The notes under the pieces were generated by a model. It saw nothing but the letters and a program-made list of their open reading frames with translations. It was not told the origin of the DNA and searched no databases. Below are positions 1 to 8,354 of a stretch of 64,000 nucleotides of DNA, in pieces (within the stretch, counting starts at the first letter, position 1; every line of letters starts with the position of its first letter). The stretch is from Methylotenera sp. RIFCSPLOWO2_02_FULL_45_14 (GTDB taxonomy: Bacteria > Pseudomonadota > Gammaproteobacteria > Burkholderiales > Methylophilaceae): the NCBI GenBank assembly GCA_001803395.1, contig MHBU01000027.1:1-64000 (forward strand), read 5' to 3'. Both the position numbers and the translations under genes were made by a program.

Positions 1-462
1 TACATGCGTAGCAACATATTGCACCAGTCTTGCGCTTCAGTACCGCCGCTGCCTGATTGAAACTCAATGAAACAATTATTTGCGTCCATTGGCTGCGAAA
101 ACATGCGCTTAAATTCCATGTCGGCGATTTGTTTTTCCAGTGCTTCAGAATCTGTGGCAACACTGAATAATGTATCGTCATCATTTTCTTCACGCGCCAT
201 ATCAAACAGCTCTTGCGCGTCCTTTAAGCCAATTTGCAGGCTGCTTAAAGACTCTACAATTAAGCTTAATTCGCGTTTTTCTTTGCCTAATGCCTGGCTT
301 TTTGCATTATCGTTCCAGACTTTTGGGTCTTCTAATAACCCGTTCACTTCTTCTAGGCGTTGAGATTTGGTTTCAATGTCAAAGATACCCCCGAAGGGCG
401 TTGTTGCGCTCGCTTAAATCAACCAGACGATTAGCGATAATATTGAGTTGTTCAGCTTCCAT
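1..462 (-). CDS. prfB: Peptide chain release factor 2 (5' part, truncated by window edge)
   Basis: RF2 recognises UGA/UAA stop codons in the ribosomal A site and triggers peptide release. The ORF track misses it because the frame changes. From the ATG at 462 it reads 27 codons (MEAEQLNIIANRLVDL...LRGYL), meets an in-frame TGA at 379-381, and continues in the +1 frame as DIETKSQRLEEV... down to GSGGTEAQDWCNMLLRM at the window edge, which is the conserved RF2 central region. Only about the first 150 residues are present; the GGQ motif lies outside. A candidate -10 (TATAAT, minus strand, 505-510) lies about 40 bases upstream of the start. The frameshift makes synthesis self-regulating in known RF2 genes. 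Identification is very secure. Confidence 0.95.
378..393 (-). promoter_or_regulatory. RF2 +1 programmed frameshift site
   Basis: On the minus strand the sequence CGGGGGTATCTTTGAC matches the well-known prfB recoding site: a Shine-Dalgarno-like G-rich stretch three bases before the slippery CTT, then an in-frame TGA followed by C. The upstream frame ends at this TGA (codon 28) and the RF2 protein resumes in the +1 frame with GAC. The first base of the SD-like hexamer is C rather than the A of the E. coli site. Confidence 0.93.
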
Positions 463-504
463 GGCTTTGTATATGTTTCTAATTATGTATTTCTAAAAAA
501 TGCC

Positions 505-510
505 ATTATA
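505..510 (-). promoter_or_regulatory. Candidate -10 box for prfB
   Basis: TATAAT on the minus strand preceded directly by TG, placed about 42 bases before the prfB ATG. No good -35 hexamer is visible, so this rests on the -10 alone. Confidence 0.4.
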
Positions 511-586
511 CAGTAAAGGCTTACGTGCTTTTATGTTGGCTGGACTGTGGGTGAGCATACTGAACCAGCCGAAGGGAAACCCCCAC

Positions 587-600
587 CCCTAAGCTTAGGG
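587..600. repeat. Perfect 14-base palindrome beside a degraded dispersed repeat
   Basis: CCCTAAGCTTAGGG is a perfect palindrome in the prfB-arsC gap. The bases after it (AGCTTAGGGAACGGGAAT) resemble the AGCTCAGGGAACGGCGGGAAT sequence in the eda-edd gap, so both may be remnants of one dispersed intergenic repeat. There is no T tract that would make it a clear terminator for arsC. Confidence 0.35.
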
Positions 601-629
601 AACGGGAATAAAGGAACGGCGATTCGTGG

Positions 630-1037
630 TTAGATTGCTTTTACTACTTCGCCATCTTCTTTTACAAACTCACCGATATTTGAGTTTTCCAAAATATCCA
701 ACACCAGCTCAGACGGACGACATAACTTAACGCCTTTTGTAGTCACCACTATTGGACGGTTAATTAAAATCGGGTGCTGCAGCATGGCGTCAATCAGTGC
801 ATCTTCAGACAAGCTAGGTTTATCTAAACCAAGCTCAGCAAAAGGCGTGCCTTTTTCACGTAATAAAGCACGTACACCGCCACCCATTGCTGTAATTAGC
901 TGCACTAACTTATCACGCGTTGGTGGCGTTTTCAAGTACTCAATCACCTCAGGCTCTACACCGCTGGCACGTATCATGGCCAAAGTATTACGTGATGTGC
1001 CGCAAGCAGGGTTATGATAAATCGTTACTTTATTCAT
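630..1037 (-). CDS. arsC: Arsenate reductase, glutaredoxin-type ArsC family
   Basis: A 135-residue cytoplasmic protein of the ArsC/Spx family, which reduces arsenate to arsenite using glutathione and glutaredoxin. The N-terminus IYHNPACGTSRNTL is the classic family signature with the catalytic cysteine at residue 12 and a following Arg-Asn. The RPIVVTTKGVKLCRP stretch supplies the later conserved arginines. The length agrees with plasmid R773-type ArsC (about 140). No arsR, arsB or acr3 lies beside it. Its neighbours are phosphate transporters, which also admit arsenate, so the placement makes physiological sense. It is divergent from the DUF47-pit pair. Arsenate as the true substrate is inferred from family, since some ArsC homologues (YfgD type) are not proven reductases. 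Confidence 0.88.
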   Translation of the reverse strand: MNKVTIYHNPACGTSRNTLAMIRASGVEPEVIEYLKTPPTRDKLVQLITAMGGGVRALLREKGTPFAELGLDKPSLSEDALIDAMLQHPILINRPIVVTTKGVKLCRPSELVLDILENSNIGEFVKEDGEVVKAI

Positions 1038-1215
1038 TATTTTCTCTTATCAAGACTTTATTTAATGTCACACAAATTTTAACCGCAAATAGATCACATC
1101 ATCTTAAAAAGTTAAGTTTTTATAGATTAAATCTCTCGCAGATTTAAGCCCGTACGGTTAAACTTATTGAAATTATAAAAATGCAACAAAACTGTAACAA
1201 TTAGGGAGATAAAAC

Positions 1216-1872
1216 ATGGCTAACGCTACATTTGGTCGATTGATGACTGCAATCACACCGCGTAACGATAATTATTTTGTACTGTTTAACAACTTAGCGG
1301 ATTGCGCCGTACGCGGCTCCAAAGTGCTGGCTATGATGACGGCCATAAGTGATGCGGATAACTTTGATGAGCACTTTGCCCAAATTCGTAAAATTGAATC
1401 TGAAGCAGATGAATACACCAAAGAAATTCTGCTCTCCCTGCATAAAACCTTTATTACCCCGTTTGATCGCCGCGAAATTCGCGAGCTTGCGATGGCGCTA
1501 GATGACATTATTGACTACATGGAAGACATTCCACAAAGTGCCAAAATCTACGGTCGCTCTAGCTTTACACCTGAAATGGTGGCACTGGCACAAATTTTAT
1601 TGCGCGCTTCAGAAAAAGTAAGAGAAACCGTGCATATGTTGTCTGACATGAAGAATGCCGAGCGAATTTTACACAATTGCGAAGAAATTAGCCTCATTGA
1701 AGGTGAGGGAGACCATGTGATGCGCGCTGGCATGCAGCGCTTGTTTGCTGAAGAATCTGATGCGCGTACACTGATCCGCTCAAAAGAACTTTATGACTTG
1801 TTTGAAGAAGCGATTGATAGCTGTCAAGACGTAGCCGATGTGATTCATGGTGTGGTGTTAGAGCGCATCTAA
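1216..1872 (+). CDS. DUF47 / PhoU-like phosphate transport regulator
   Basis: A 218-residue, all-helical protein of the DUF47 (TIGR00153, YkaA-like) family, distantly related to PhoU. Seen in the sequence: repeated acidic helices (for example IRKIESEADEYTKEI and RREIRELAMALDDIIDYMEDIP) typical of PhoU-type metal-binding helices. The start has a good ribosome site (AGGGAG, about 8 bases before ATG). It ends 12 bases before pit, so the two are almost certainly co-transcribed. Such pairs are common in bacteria, where the DUF47 protein is thought to control the partner Pit transporter. No membrane segment is present, so it acts at the cytoplasmic face. It may partly stand in for phoU, which is missing from the nearby pst operon. 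Confidence 0.88.
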   Translation: MANATFGRLMTAITPRNDNYFVLFNNLADCAVRGSKVLAMMTAISDADNFDEHFAQIRKIESEADEYTKEILLSLHKTFITPFDRREIRELAMALDDIIDYMEDIPQSAKIYGRSSFTPEMVALAQILLRASEKVRETVHMLSDMKNAERILHNCEEISLIEGEGDHVMRAGMQRLFAEESDARTLIRSKELYDLFEEAIDSCQDVADVIHGVVLERI

Positions 1873-1884
1873 GGGGTTACAAAC

Positions 1885-2880
1885 ATGGATCACGCAATTC
1901 TTATCATAGCGTTGCTCGTGGTGGTGGCTCTCATATTCGACTTTATGAACGGCTTTCACGACGCGGCAAACTCTATTGCACTCATGGTTTCTACACGTTT
2001 ACTTACGCCGCAAGCCGCGGTATTGTGGGCCGCATTTTTTAACTTTATTGCTTTTCTAATATTTGGTACAGCCGTAGCCAAAATGGTCGGTGCCGGCATT
2101 ATCTCTAAAGAGACCATAGACAATGCCGTGGTATTTGGCGCGCTTAGCGGGGCCATTATCTGGAATCTGATTACTTGGTGGTTCGGTATTCCGTCATCGT
2201 CATCGCATGCGCTGGTAGGTGGCTTGGTAGGCGCTGGTGTCGCTAAAGCGGGCACAGGTGCAATTGTTGCGGCAGGCCTCATTAAAACATCAGCGGCGAT
2301 TATTCTTTCACCCTTATTTGGCATGTTGCTTGCGCTACTACTCATGGTGAGCGTGCTTTGGTTATTTGAAAAATCATCGCCTTACCCTGCTGAAAGAAGA
2401 TTTAACAAACTACAATTTGTTTCAGCCTCATTTTACAGCTTAGGTCATGGTGGTAACGATGCACAAAAAACCATGGGAATTATTACCGCGCTGCTTTTTG
2501 CAAATGGCTATCAAACCGACTTTGAAATACAAACCTGGGTCATTCTTTCATGCCATGCCATGATGGCATTAGGCACGCTATTTGGTGGCTGGCGCATTGT
2601 GCGCACGATGGGTATGGGCATTACGCGCATTCGTCCATCAGGCGGATTTTGTGCACAAACCTCTGGCGCCATTGCGCTATCTCTTGCCACTGCGTTAGGC
2701 ATCCCAGTGTCAACCACACACACCATTACTGGGGCGATCATTGGCGTAGGCTTGTCTCGCCGCGCATCTGCCGTACGTTGGGGTTTAGCTTCTCGTATTG
2801 TGTGGGCATGGGTGCTGACCATTCCATGTGCGGGCTTAATGGCTGCAGTAGCTTATCACTTTGGACGTACTTTTTTGTAA
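1885..2880 (+). CDS. pit: Low-affinity inorganic phosphate transporter, PiT family
   Basis: A 331-residue inner-membrane phosphate/cation symporter. The two PiT signature repeats are visible: FDFMNGFHDAANSIA near residue 20 and SLGHGGNDAQKTMG near residue 190. Further family motifs are GIPSSSSHALVGG and GIPVSTTHTITGA. About ten hydrophobic segments can be counted. The length is that of the short bacterial PiT type (330-340), without the large central loop of E. coli PitA. It lies 12 bases after the DUF47 gene and is followed by a hairpin at 2901-2940. PiT carriers take metal-phosphate complexes constitutively at high phosphate, complementing the inducible pst system next door. Confidence 0.93.
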   Translation: MDHAILIIALLVVVALIFDFMNGFHDAANSIALMVSTRLLTPQAAVLWAAFFNFIAFLIFGTAVAKMVGAGIISKETIDNAVVFGALSGAIIWNLITWWFGIPSSSSHALVGGLVGAGVAKAGTGAIVAAGLIKTSAAIILSPLFGMLLALLLMVSVLWLFEKSSPYPAERRFNKLQFVSASFYSLGHGGNDAQKTMGIITALLFANGYQTDFEIQTWVILSCHAMMALGTLFGGWRIVRTMGMGITRIRPSGGFCAQTSGAIALSLATALGIPVSTTHTITGAIIGVGLSRRASAVRWGLASRIVWAWVLTIPCAGLMAAVAYHFGRTFL

Positions 2881-2900
2881 TAGCTTAATGTTTCGAGCAT

Positions 2901-2940
2901 GTAAGTAAAAAAAGACCTCCTTAGAGACCTTTTTACTTGC
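2901..2940. terminator. Hairpin after pit
   Basis: GTAAGTAAAAA pairs with TTTTTACTTGC (one mismatch), and an inner CTC/GAG pair sits near the loop. It lies 20 bases after the pit stop and just before the pstS Pho box, so it most likely ends DUF47-pit transcription and insulates pstS. Confidence 0.6.
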
Positions 2941-2948
2941 TTCAATTT

Positions 2949-2982
2949 TTGTCATAAACTTGTCATATTTGGTGTTTACAAT
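2949..2982 (+). promoter_or_regulatory. Pho box and -10 element of pstS
   Basis: Two TTGTCAT heptamers start exactly 11 bases apart (2949 and 2960), with A/T-rich bases between them. This is the arrangement of a PhoB-binding Pho box replacing the -35 region. A TACAAT hexamer at 2977-2982 is correctly placed to be the -10. The pstS ATG follows about 80 bases later. PhoB control is inferred from this match. Confidence 0.85.
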
Positions 2983-3061
2983 CCACATCAGTTTAAAAAG
3001 CTAACTTGACTTAGGAATCTAGGTCACTTAAAAAAACCAGTTTAATTTTGATGGAGATTTT

Positions 3062-4054
3062 ATGAACACAATGCTTACCAAATCACTACGTATTGCAGCT
3101 TTAGTTGCAGCTACATTTTCAACTTCACACGTGCTTGCCGCAGAAAAAATCATCAAAATTGATGGCTCAAGCACGGTTTACCCAATTTCTGAAGCCATGG
3201 CTGAAGAGTTTCAAAAAGCAACAAAAACTAAAGTGACGGTAGGTGAATCTGGCACTGGCAGCGGCTTTAAGAAATTTTGCCGTGGTGAAACCGATATTTC
3301 TGATGCTTCACGCCCGATTGCACAAAAAGAAATTGATGCCTGTAAGGAAGCTGGCATTCAGTTTATTGAGTTACCAATTGCTTTTGATGCTTTAACTGTT
3401 GTAGTCAACTCAAAAAATGATTGGGTAAAAAGCCTAAGCGTAGATGAATTAAAAAATATATGGAAACCAGGTTCAAATGTTAAAAACTGGAAGCAAGTAA
3501 ATGCTGCTTACCCAGATAAAGCCATGCCTTTATTCGCACCAGGCACAGCCTCTGGTACCTTTGATTACTTTACTGAAGCGGTTAACGGCAAATCAAAATC
3601 CAGCCGTACCGACTTTACGCCATCAGAAGATGACAACGTTCTAGTGCAAGGTGTTGCAGGCAATGTAGGGGCCTTGTCTTATTTTGGCATGGCGTATTAT
3701 GAAGAAAATAAGGACAAATTGAGAGCGATCCCTATTTCTGCCAAAGCGGGTGGTCCAGCCGTGCTTCCTTCAGCAGCAACAGTAGAAAATGGTACATACC
3801 AACCACTGTCGCGCCCAATTTTCATCTACGTTAATGCAACGGCAGCGGCCTTTAAACCTGAAGTAAAAGCCTTTGTAAACTTCTACTTAGAACATGCGCC
3901 TAAATTAGTTGCAGAAGTGAAATATGTACCACTACCAGCTGATGATTACGCTGCGGTAAAAGCGCACTTTAAAGCACTGAAACCAGGCAGTGGTTTTGGT
4001 GGTAAAAATGAAGTGGGCATTAAAGTTAAAGATTTGATCAACAGAATTAAATAA
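3062..4054 (+). CDS. pstS: Phosphate-binding periplasmic protein PstS
   Basis: A 330-residue periplasmic solute-binding protein that hands phosphate to PstCA. Residues 1-26 form a Sec signal peptide ending in HVLA before AEKIIKIDG. Phosphate-binding loops are visible as [36 protein letters not shown] and the later [12 protein letters not shown]. The [18 protein letters not shown] form is typical of the SphX/PstS subgroup rather than the E. coli PstS type. A Pho box promoter precedes it. A strong hairpin with a T tract directly follows it, which would let pstS be made in excess over the membrane and ATPase genes. Confidence 0.95.
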   Translation: MNTMLTKSLRIAALVAATFSTSHVLAAEKIIKIDGSSTVYPISEAMAEEFQKATKTKVTVGESGTGSGFKKFCRGETDISDASRPIAQKEIDACKEAGIQFIELPIAFDALTVVVNSKNDWVKSLSVDELKNIWKPGSNVKNWKQVNAAYPDKAMPLFAPGTASGTFDYFTEAVNGKSKSSRTDFTPSEDDNVLVQGVAGNVGALSYFGMAYYEENKDKLRAIPISAKAGGPAVLPSAATVENGTYQPLSRPIFIYVNATAAAFKPEVKAFVNFYLEHAPKLVAEVKYVPLPADDYAAVKAHFKALKPGSGFGGKNEVGIKVKDLINRIK

Positions 4055-4067
4055 GTAGTTCAAGCAA

Positions 4068-4097
4068 AAAAGGGCGGCATACGCCGCCCTTTTTTTA
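4068..4097 (+). terminator. Rho-independent terminator/attenuator between pstS and pstC
   Basis: GGGCGGC-ATAC-GCCGCCC followed by eight T residues, 17 bases after the pstS stop. The A-rich left flank could extend the stem. It lies inside what would otherwise be a single pst operon, so partial read-through or a second promoter must serve pstC. Confidence 0.88.
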
Positions 4098-4150
4098 TTA
4101 AGTACGTTTATCAAACTGTTTAATATCGTTACAATCATAAAAGTCTCTAT

Positions 4151-5098
4151 ATGAACACCGCAACCAATATGCTCAACAATGCTACAGCTTTACAAATTAG
4201 CCCACGTCTGGCTAAAAATATACGCAGAAATTTCAAAGAACGCATCATCGAGCTTATTTTAATGCTGGCTGCGCTTTCTGCAGTATTCACGACATTTGCC
4301 ATTGTGGCGATTCTTTTATATGAGTCTTTCGGCTTCTTTAAATCAGTTTCATTAGTTGAGTTTTTTACTGGTACTCAATGGACGCCGCTGTTTGAAGATG
4401 CACATTACGGCATTATGCCTTTAATCGCTGGTACGCTCACCACATCATTCGTAGCGCTTGCGGTTGCAGTACCCGTAGGCACCATTACGGCGATTTATCT
4501 TTCTGAGTTTGCCTCGCATAAAACACGTGAAATTACCAAACCAATTTTAGAGTTATTAGTGGGCGTACCAACCATTGCATTTGGTTACTTTGCCTTACTT
4601 TTTGTCACACCACTTTTGCAAAAAATATTTCCAGAATTACCCGGCTTTAACATGCTAAGCGCGGGATTGGTGATGGGCGTGATGATCGTGCCATACATTG
4701 CATCAGTGGCTGAAGATGCAATGCGCGCTGTGCCTATGAGTATGCGCGAAGGCTCTTATGCGATGGGCGCAACCCGCTTTCAAACCGCACTCAGGGTGGT
4801 CACACCCGCCGCGACTTCAGGCATTGTGGCGGCTTACATTTTGGCGATTTCTCGCGCAGTGGGTGAAACGATGGTAGTAGCAGTAGCGGCTGGTCAACAA
4901 CCTAATCTAACGTTTGACCCGACGGAAGGTGCCGCCACCATTACCGCCTATATTGTGCAAGTGGCCATGGGCGATTTACCCCATGCCAGCATTGGTTATC
5001 AAAGTATCTTTGCCGCTGGTTTAGTATTGTTTGTCATGACATTATGTTTCAACATTCTTGGTCACGTGGTACGTAAGAAATACAGGGAGCAATACTAA
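4151..5098 (+). CDS. pstC: Phosphate ABC transporter permease PstC
   Basis: A 315-residue inner-membrane permease that forms the translocation channel with PstA. The first roughly 35 residues are cytoplasmic, followed by about six hydrophobic segments. The BPD-type EAA loop is present around EGSYAMGATRFQTALRVVTP, where it contacts PstB. The AISRAVGETMVV motif is characteristic of PstC. Its stop codon overlaps the pstA start (TAATG), so the two are translationally coupled. No clear ribosome site stands before the ATG. A TTACAAT hexamer about 20 bases upstream could be a weak -10 of its own. Confidence 0.94.
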   Translation: MNTATNMLNNATALQISPRLAKNIRRNFKERIIELILMLAALSAVFTTFAIVAILLYESFGFFKSVSLVEFFTGTQWTPLFEDAHYGIMPLIAGTLTTSFVALAVAVPVGTITAIYLSEFASHKTREITKPILELLVGVPTIAFGYFALLFVTPLLQKIFPELPGFNMLSAGLVMGVMIVPYIASVAEDAMRAVPMSMREGSYAMGATRFQTALRVVTPAATSGIVAAYILAISRAVGETMVVAVAAGQQPNLTFDPTEGAATITAYIVQVAMGDLPHASIGYQSIFAAGLVLFVMTLCFNILGHVVRKKYREQY

Positions 5099-6051
5099 TG
5101 GCACTACCTATCTCGCAAACCAAAGCCTCTGTGCTTGAAAATTTAGACGCCGTGCGCGCGATGATTCGCCGCCACAAACGCAATGACATTGTTTTTGCTA
5201 CAATTGGCTTGCTGGCCTTAATGCTTGGGCTTTTGACATTACTCACCTTATTTGTTAACTTAGTAATGGACGGTTATCCACGTTTTAATCTACAGTTTCT
5301 TAGCGACTTTCCTTCTCGTCGCGCTGGCAGTGCAGGCTTATTGTCGGCATGGGTGGGTTCTGCACTCATCATGATCGTAACCTTTTTAACTGCAGTTCCC
5401 GTAGGCGTTGCGGCTGGTTTATATCTGGAAGAATATGCGCCTAAAAACTGGTTCTCAGACCTGATTGAAATCAACGTTTCTAATCTTGCCGGTGTGCCTT
5501 CTATTATTTATGGCTTGCTCGCTTTGGGCTTATTTGTTTACGGCTTAGATTTAGGTCAAAGTATTTTAACCGCGGGTTTAACGCTAGGCTTGTTAATCTT
5601 GCCGATTGTGATTGTTTCTACCCGTGAAGCGATACGCAGTATTCCAGTGGCAATTCGTGAAGCCGCGTATGCGGTGGGCGCCACTAAGTGGCAAGTAGTT
5701 AGCGACCACGTTGTTAAGTATTCACAAGGCGGCATTTTAACTGGCGTGATTATTGGCATGTCGCGCGCGATAGGTGAAACTGCGCCGATTATCACCATTG
5801 GTGCGCTCACTTTCATTGCCTTCTTGCCACCATCGCCAATTTCTGATGTTGCGCCTTACCTTAATTTTGAATGGCTGAGTTCTAGCTTTACCGTGTTACC
5901 CATTCAAATGTTTAACTGGCTATCACGCCCAGACCACGCCTTTCATATCAATGCGGCGGCAACTGGTGCCATTATTATTGTGGTCACGCTATTGATGAAT
6001 GGAACGGCCATTTACTTACGTTATAAGATTCGTAAAAACATCAAATGGTAA
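5098..6051 (+). CDS. pstA: Phosphate ABC transporter permease PstA
   Basis: A 317-residue inner-membrane permease, partner of PstC. It overlaps pstC by one base. A cytoplasmic N-terminal tail of about 35 residues is followed by six predicted membrane segments. The EAA loop is visible as IREAAYAVGATKWQVVSDHV, and the PstA-type GMSRAIGETAPIITIGAL motif follows. The NLAGVPSIIYGLLALGLFV segment is also highly conserved in PstA. The length is slightly above that of E. coli PstA (296) because of the N-terminal extension. The short gap before pstB indicates one transcript. Confidence 0.94.
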   Translation: MALPISQTKASVLENLDAVRAMIRRHKRNDIVFATIGLLALMLGLLTLLTLFVNLVMDGYPRFNLQFLSDFPSRRAGSAGLLSAWVGSALIMIVTFLTAVPVGVAAGLYLEEYAPKNWFSDLIEINVSNLAGVPSIIYGLLALGLFVYGLDLGQSILTAGLTLGLLILPIVIVSTREAIRSIPVAIREAAYAVGATKWQVVSDHVVKYSQGGILTGVIIGMSRAIGETAPIITIGALTFIAFLPPSPISDVAPYLNFEWLSSSFTVLPIQMFNWLSRPDHAFHINAAATGAIIIVVTLLMNGTAIYLRYKIRKNIKW

Positions 6052-6096
6052 ATGTTTGAATATTACAAAGTAACTTGTAAAATAATTAGGAAAAAT

Positions 6097-6876
6097 ATGG
6101 TTAACACCTCTACACCACTAAAAGCTGAATCAAAAGATCTCAACTTTTATTATGCAAACGGTCACCAAGCGCTTAAAAGCGTGAGTATGCCTTTGTATGA
6201 AAATAAAATTACCGCTCTGATTGGCCCTTCTGGCTGCGGTAAATCTACTTTTTTACGCTGCTTTAACCGTATGCATGATTTGTACCCTGGCAATAAGTAT
6301 GAGGGTCAAATCGTGATGCATCCTGATAACACCAATGTGTTAGCCGCAGGGGTTGACCCGATTGAAGTGCGCATGCGCATTAGCATGGTGTTTCAAAAAC
6401 CCAATCCATTTCCTAAAACTATTTTCGAGAACGTCGCATACGGTTTACGTGTGCGTGATGAAAAAAACAAACGTGTCGTGGCGGATAAAGTAGAAGAAGC
6501 GCTTAAAGGTGCTGCACTATGGAATGAAGTTAAAGACCGTTTAAACGACTTAGCTTTTAACTTGTCTGGCGGCCAACAACAGCGTTTATGTATTGCGCGC
6601 GCATTGGCAACAGACCCAGAAATCATGCTGTTTGATGAGCCGACTTCTGCGCTAGACCCCATTGCTACCGCCAATATTGAAGAGTTAATGAGTGAGCTCA
6701 AAAATAAACTCACTATTTTAGTGGTTACCCACAATATGCAACAAGCCGCGCGTGTTTCGGATTTCACCGCTTATATGTATTTAGGTGAAATGATTGAATA
6801 CGGCGATACCGATGTAATTTTTACACGCCCGACGCGTAAAGAAACTGAGGATTACATTACCGGTAAATTTGGTTAA
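6097..6876 (+). CDS. pstB: Phosphate ABC transporter ATP-binding protein PstB
   Basis: The ATPase of the PstSCAB importer, 259 residues from the start chosen here. The ORF track begins at 6052, directly after the pstA stop, but the second ATG at 6097 has AGGA seven bases upstream and gives the usual PstB length (257 in E. coli). Walker [10 protein letters not shown] is at about residue 43, the ABC signature LSGGQQQR at about 154, Walker B IMLFDEP follows, and the H-loop lies in [14 protein letters not shown]. The PstB-specific [10 protein letters not shown]-loop is present. No phoU follows; a perfect hairpin does. Confidence 0.95.
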   Translation: MVNTSTPLKAESKDLNFYYANGHQALKSVSMPLYENKITALIGPSGCGKSTFLRCFNRMHDLYPGNKYEGQIVMHPDNTNVLAAGVDPIEVRMRISMVFQKPNPFPKTIFENVAYGLRVRDEKNKRVVADKVEEALKGAALWNEVKDRLNDLAFNLSGGQQQRLCIARALATDPEIMLFDEPTSALDPIATANIEELMSELKNKLTILVVTHNMQQAARVSDFTAYMYLGEMIEYGDTDVIFTRPTRKETEDYITGKFG

Positions 6877-6903
6877 GCTGGCTAGCTGATTCTGCTTTAA
6901 CAC

Positions 6904-6940
6904 CAACAAAACAGCCAACTTAATGTTGGCTGTTTTGTTG
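6904..6940. terminator. Bidirectional terminator between pstB and the GT4 gene
   Basis: A perfect 16-base inverted repeat, CAACAAAACAGCCAAC and its complement around a TTAAT loop, between two convergent genes. Its GTTTTGTTG arm gives a U-rich 3' side on either strand. Confidence 0.82.
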
Positions 6941-7007
6941 TACAGTGACCAATGTTTATCAAAGCGCCAATATCAAGCCAATAAAATACCTTAGCTATAA
7001 AAACCGC

Positions 7008-8228
7008 TTAAACGCTCAGTTGCTGACGCGTACTTTTAGCTTTAAGCACTTGAACCTCTTGTTGAACGGTAAGTTGGTTACTCTTCAATTGACTATAAAA
7101 CTTCAACATACGCTCTGCTTGCAATTTGGCGGTCCATTGAGCTATCACATAAACTTTAGCGCGACATCCTAGCTCAAACCTTTCTTCAGGGTTCAACAAC
7201 AATTGATACACTTTTTCAGCAAATTTTATTGTATCGTCCACAGCAATCAACGCGCCTTGCCCTTCTACCAAAATTGAAACCGTGCCTAATTCAGCAATCG
7301 CCACTACTGGCGTGCCTTGCGCCATGGCCTCTAATAACACTAAACCCTGCGTCTCGCTTTTAGATGCAAATACAAATACATCGGCAGCTTGATAGCATGC
7401 ATTTAGCTCTTTATTGCGATCTAAATATCCAATGAATTTAATATTATTTTCTAACCCTAACGTTTTAGCCAGTTGATGCAAGCTCGCCTCTGCCGGGCCT
7501 TCACCTGTCACTACCAGTAACACATCCGGGCGCTGCTCAATCAAAACTTTGGTCATTTCCAGCAAAAAGTTGATGTTCTTCTCAAAGGCTACTCGACCCA
7601 CGTATAGCAGCATGGGGCGATCTAAAGTGATTCCATATTTTGTTCTAAACGCTTTACCATCGGCCTCCTTAAAACTATGCGCCTGCAATCCGGTGGGAAT
7701 AACATCGGATAACACTTTTACGCCGTAACCGCGCAACACATCTAACATGGGTTGTGATGGCGCAACAATCGCATCGACCGCATTGCATTGGCGCTTAGAT
7801 ATCATTCTGGCCATACCGCGCGCCATCATCTTAGGTATCCAAGGTAGGTAGTGATGCAAATAATCTTCAAAAAAAGTGTGGTAGGTTTCCACACAAGGCA
7901 CACTTAATTCACGTGCTAATTTAAGCCCCAGATAATGCGCTACAAAAGGGGTATGCACATGCACAATGTCGTAATTTTCTAGACGTAGTTCTGGCAAGCG
8001 ATTGACCACCTCACCATATTTCATCAATTTATCTTCTGGATCAAAGTAAATGCTGCGTGCCGGGATACGCTTAATCCATGCATCATCTTGCGTTGAAATA
8101 CCGTAATTTGGGGCAATCAAATGTACCTCATGCCCCAAATTTTGCATCTGCTCCACAAACGTTCTAATTGAAGTTGACACCCCATTGATACGCGGGAAAT
8201 AGACATCTGATATAAATAATATTTTCAT
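7008..8228 (-). CDS. Glycosyltransferase family 4 (MgtA/PimB-like)
   Basis: A GT-B fold glycosyltransferase of about 406 residues. The N-terminal acceptor domain begins KILFISDVYFPRINGVSTSI, typical of GT4 enzymes using GDP-mannose or UDP-glucose with lipid acceptors. The C-terminal donor site includes LLYVGRVAFEKN, VVTGEGPAEASL and the nucleotide-binding stretch FASKSETQGLVLLEAMAQG. The track start (8246) is six codons upstream; the internal ATG at 8228 with GAGG ahead of it, matching the family N-terminus, is preferred. The last 20-odd residues are polar and not conserved in appearance. It lies downstream of a PAP2 phosphatase on the same strand, suggesting joint work on an isoprenoid- or glycerol-linked lipid. 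Donor and acceptor cannot be read from the sequence. Confidence 0.85.
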   Translation of the reverse strand: MKILFISDVYFPRINGVSTSIRTFVEQMQNLGHEVHLIAPNYGISTQDDAWIKRIPARSIYFDPEDKLMKYGEVVNRLPELRLENYDIVHVHTPFVAHYLGLKLARELSVPCVETYHTFFEDYLHHYLPWIPKMMARGMARMISKRQCNAVDAIVAPSQPMLDVLRGYGVKVLSDVIPTGLQAHSFKEADGKAFRTKYGITLDRPMLLYVGRVAFEKNINFLLEMTKVLIEQRPDVLLVVTGEGPAEASLHQLAKTLGLENNIKFIGYLDRNKELNACYQAADVFVFASKSETQGLVLLEAMAQGTPVVAIAELGTVSILVEGQGALIAVDDTIKFAEKVYQLLLNPEERFELGCRAKVYVIAQWTAKLQAERMLKFYSQLKSNQLTVQQEVQVLKAKSTRQQLSV

Positions 8229-8354
8229 TAGTATTGCAGGCCTCATCTATTAGATAAATCAACAAGATAGGCAAAATATAACCATGCAATGTGACAGTTT
8301 AATGAATATGTTACGAGAGAGCATTTCAAATTCAATAACTAAGGAGATATGTGC

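Noticed and set aside
67-496. Plus-strand ORFs of 98 and 108 residues
   Set aside because: They are shadows of prfB, which the frameshift hides from the track.
1078-1163. TTTAACCG / CGGTTAAA inverted pair in the arsC-DUF47 gap
   Set aside because: Only eight bases long and about 70 bases apart; could easily be chance.
1181-1200. Two weak Pho-box-like units (TGCAAC, TGTAAC) 11 bases apart before the DUF47 gene
   Set aside because: The core TGTCAT is not matched in either unit, and the site is only about 16 bases before the ATG, too close for an activating Pho box.
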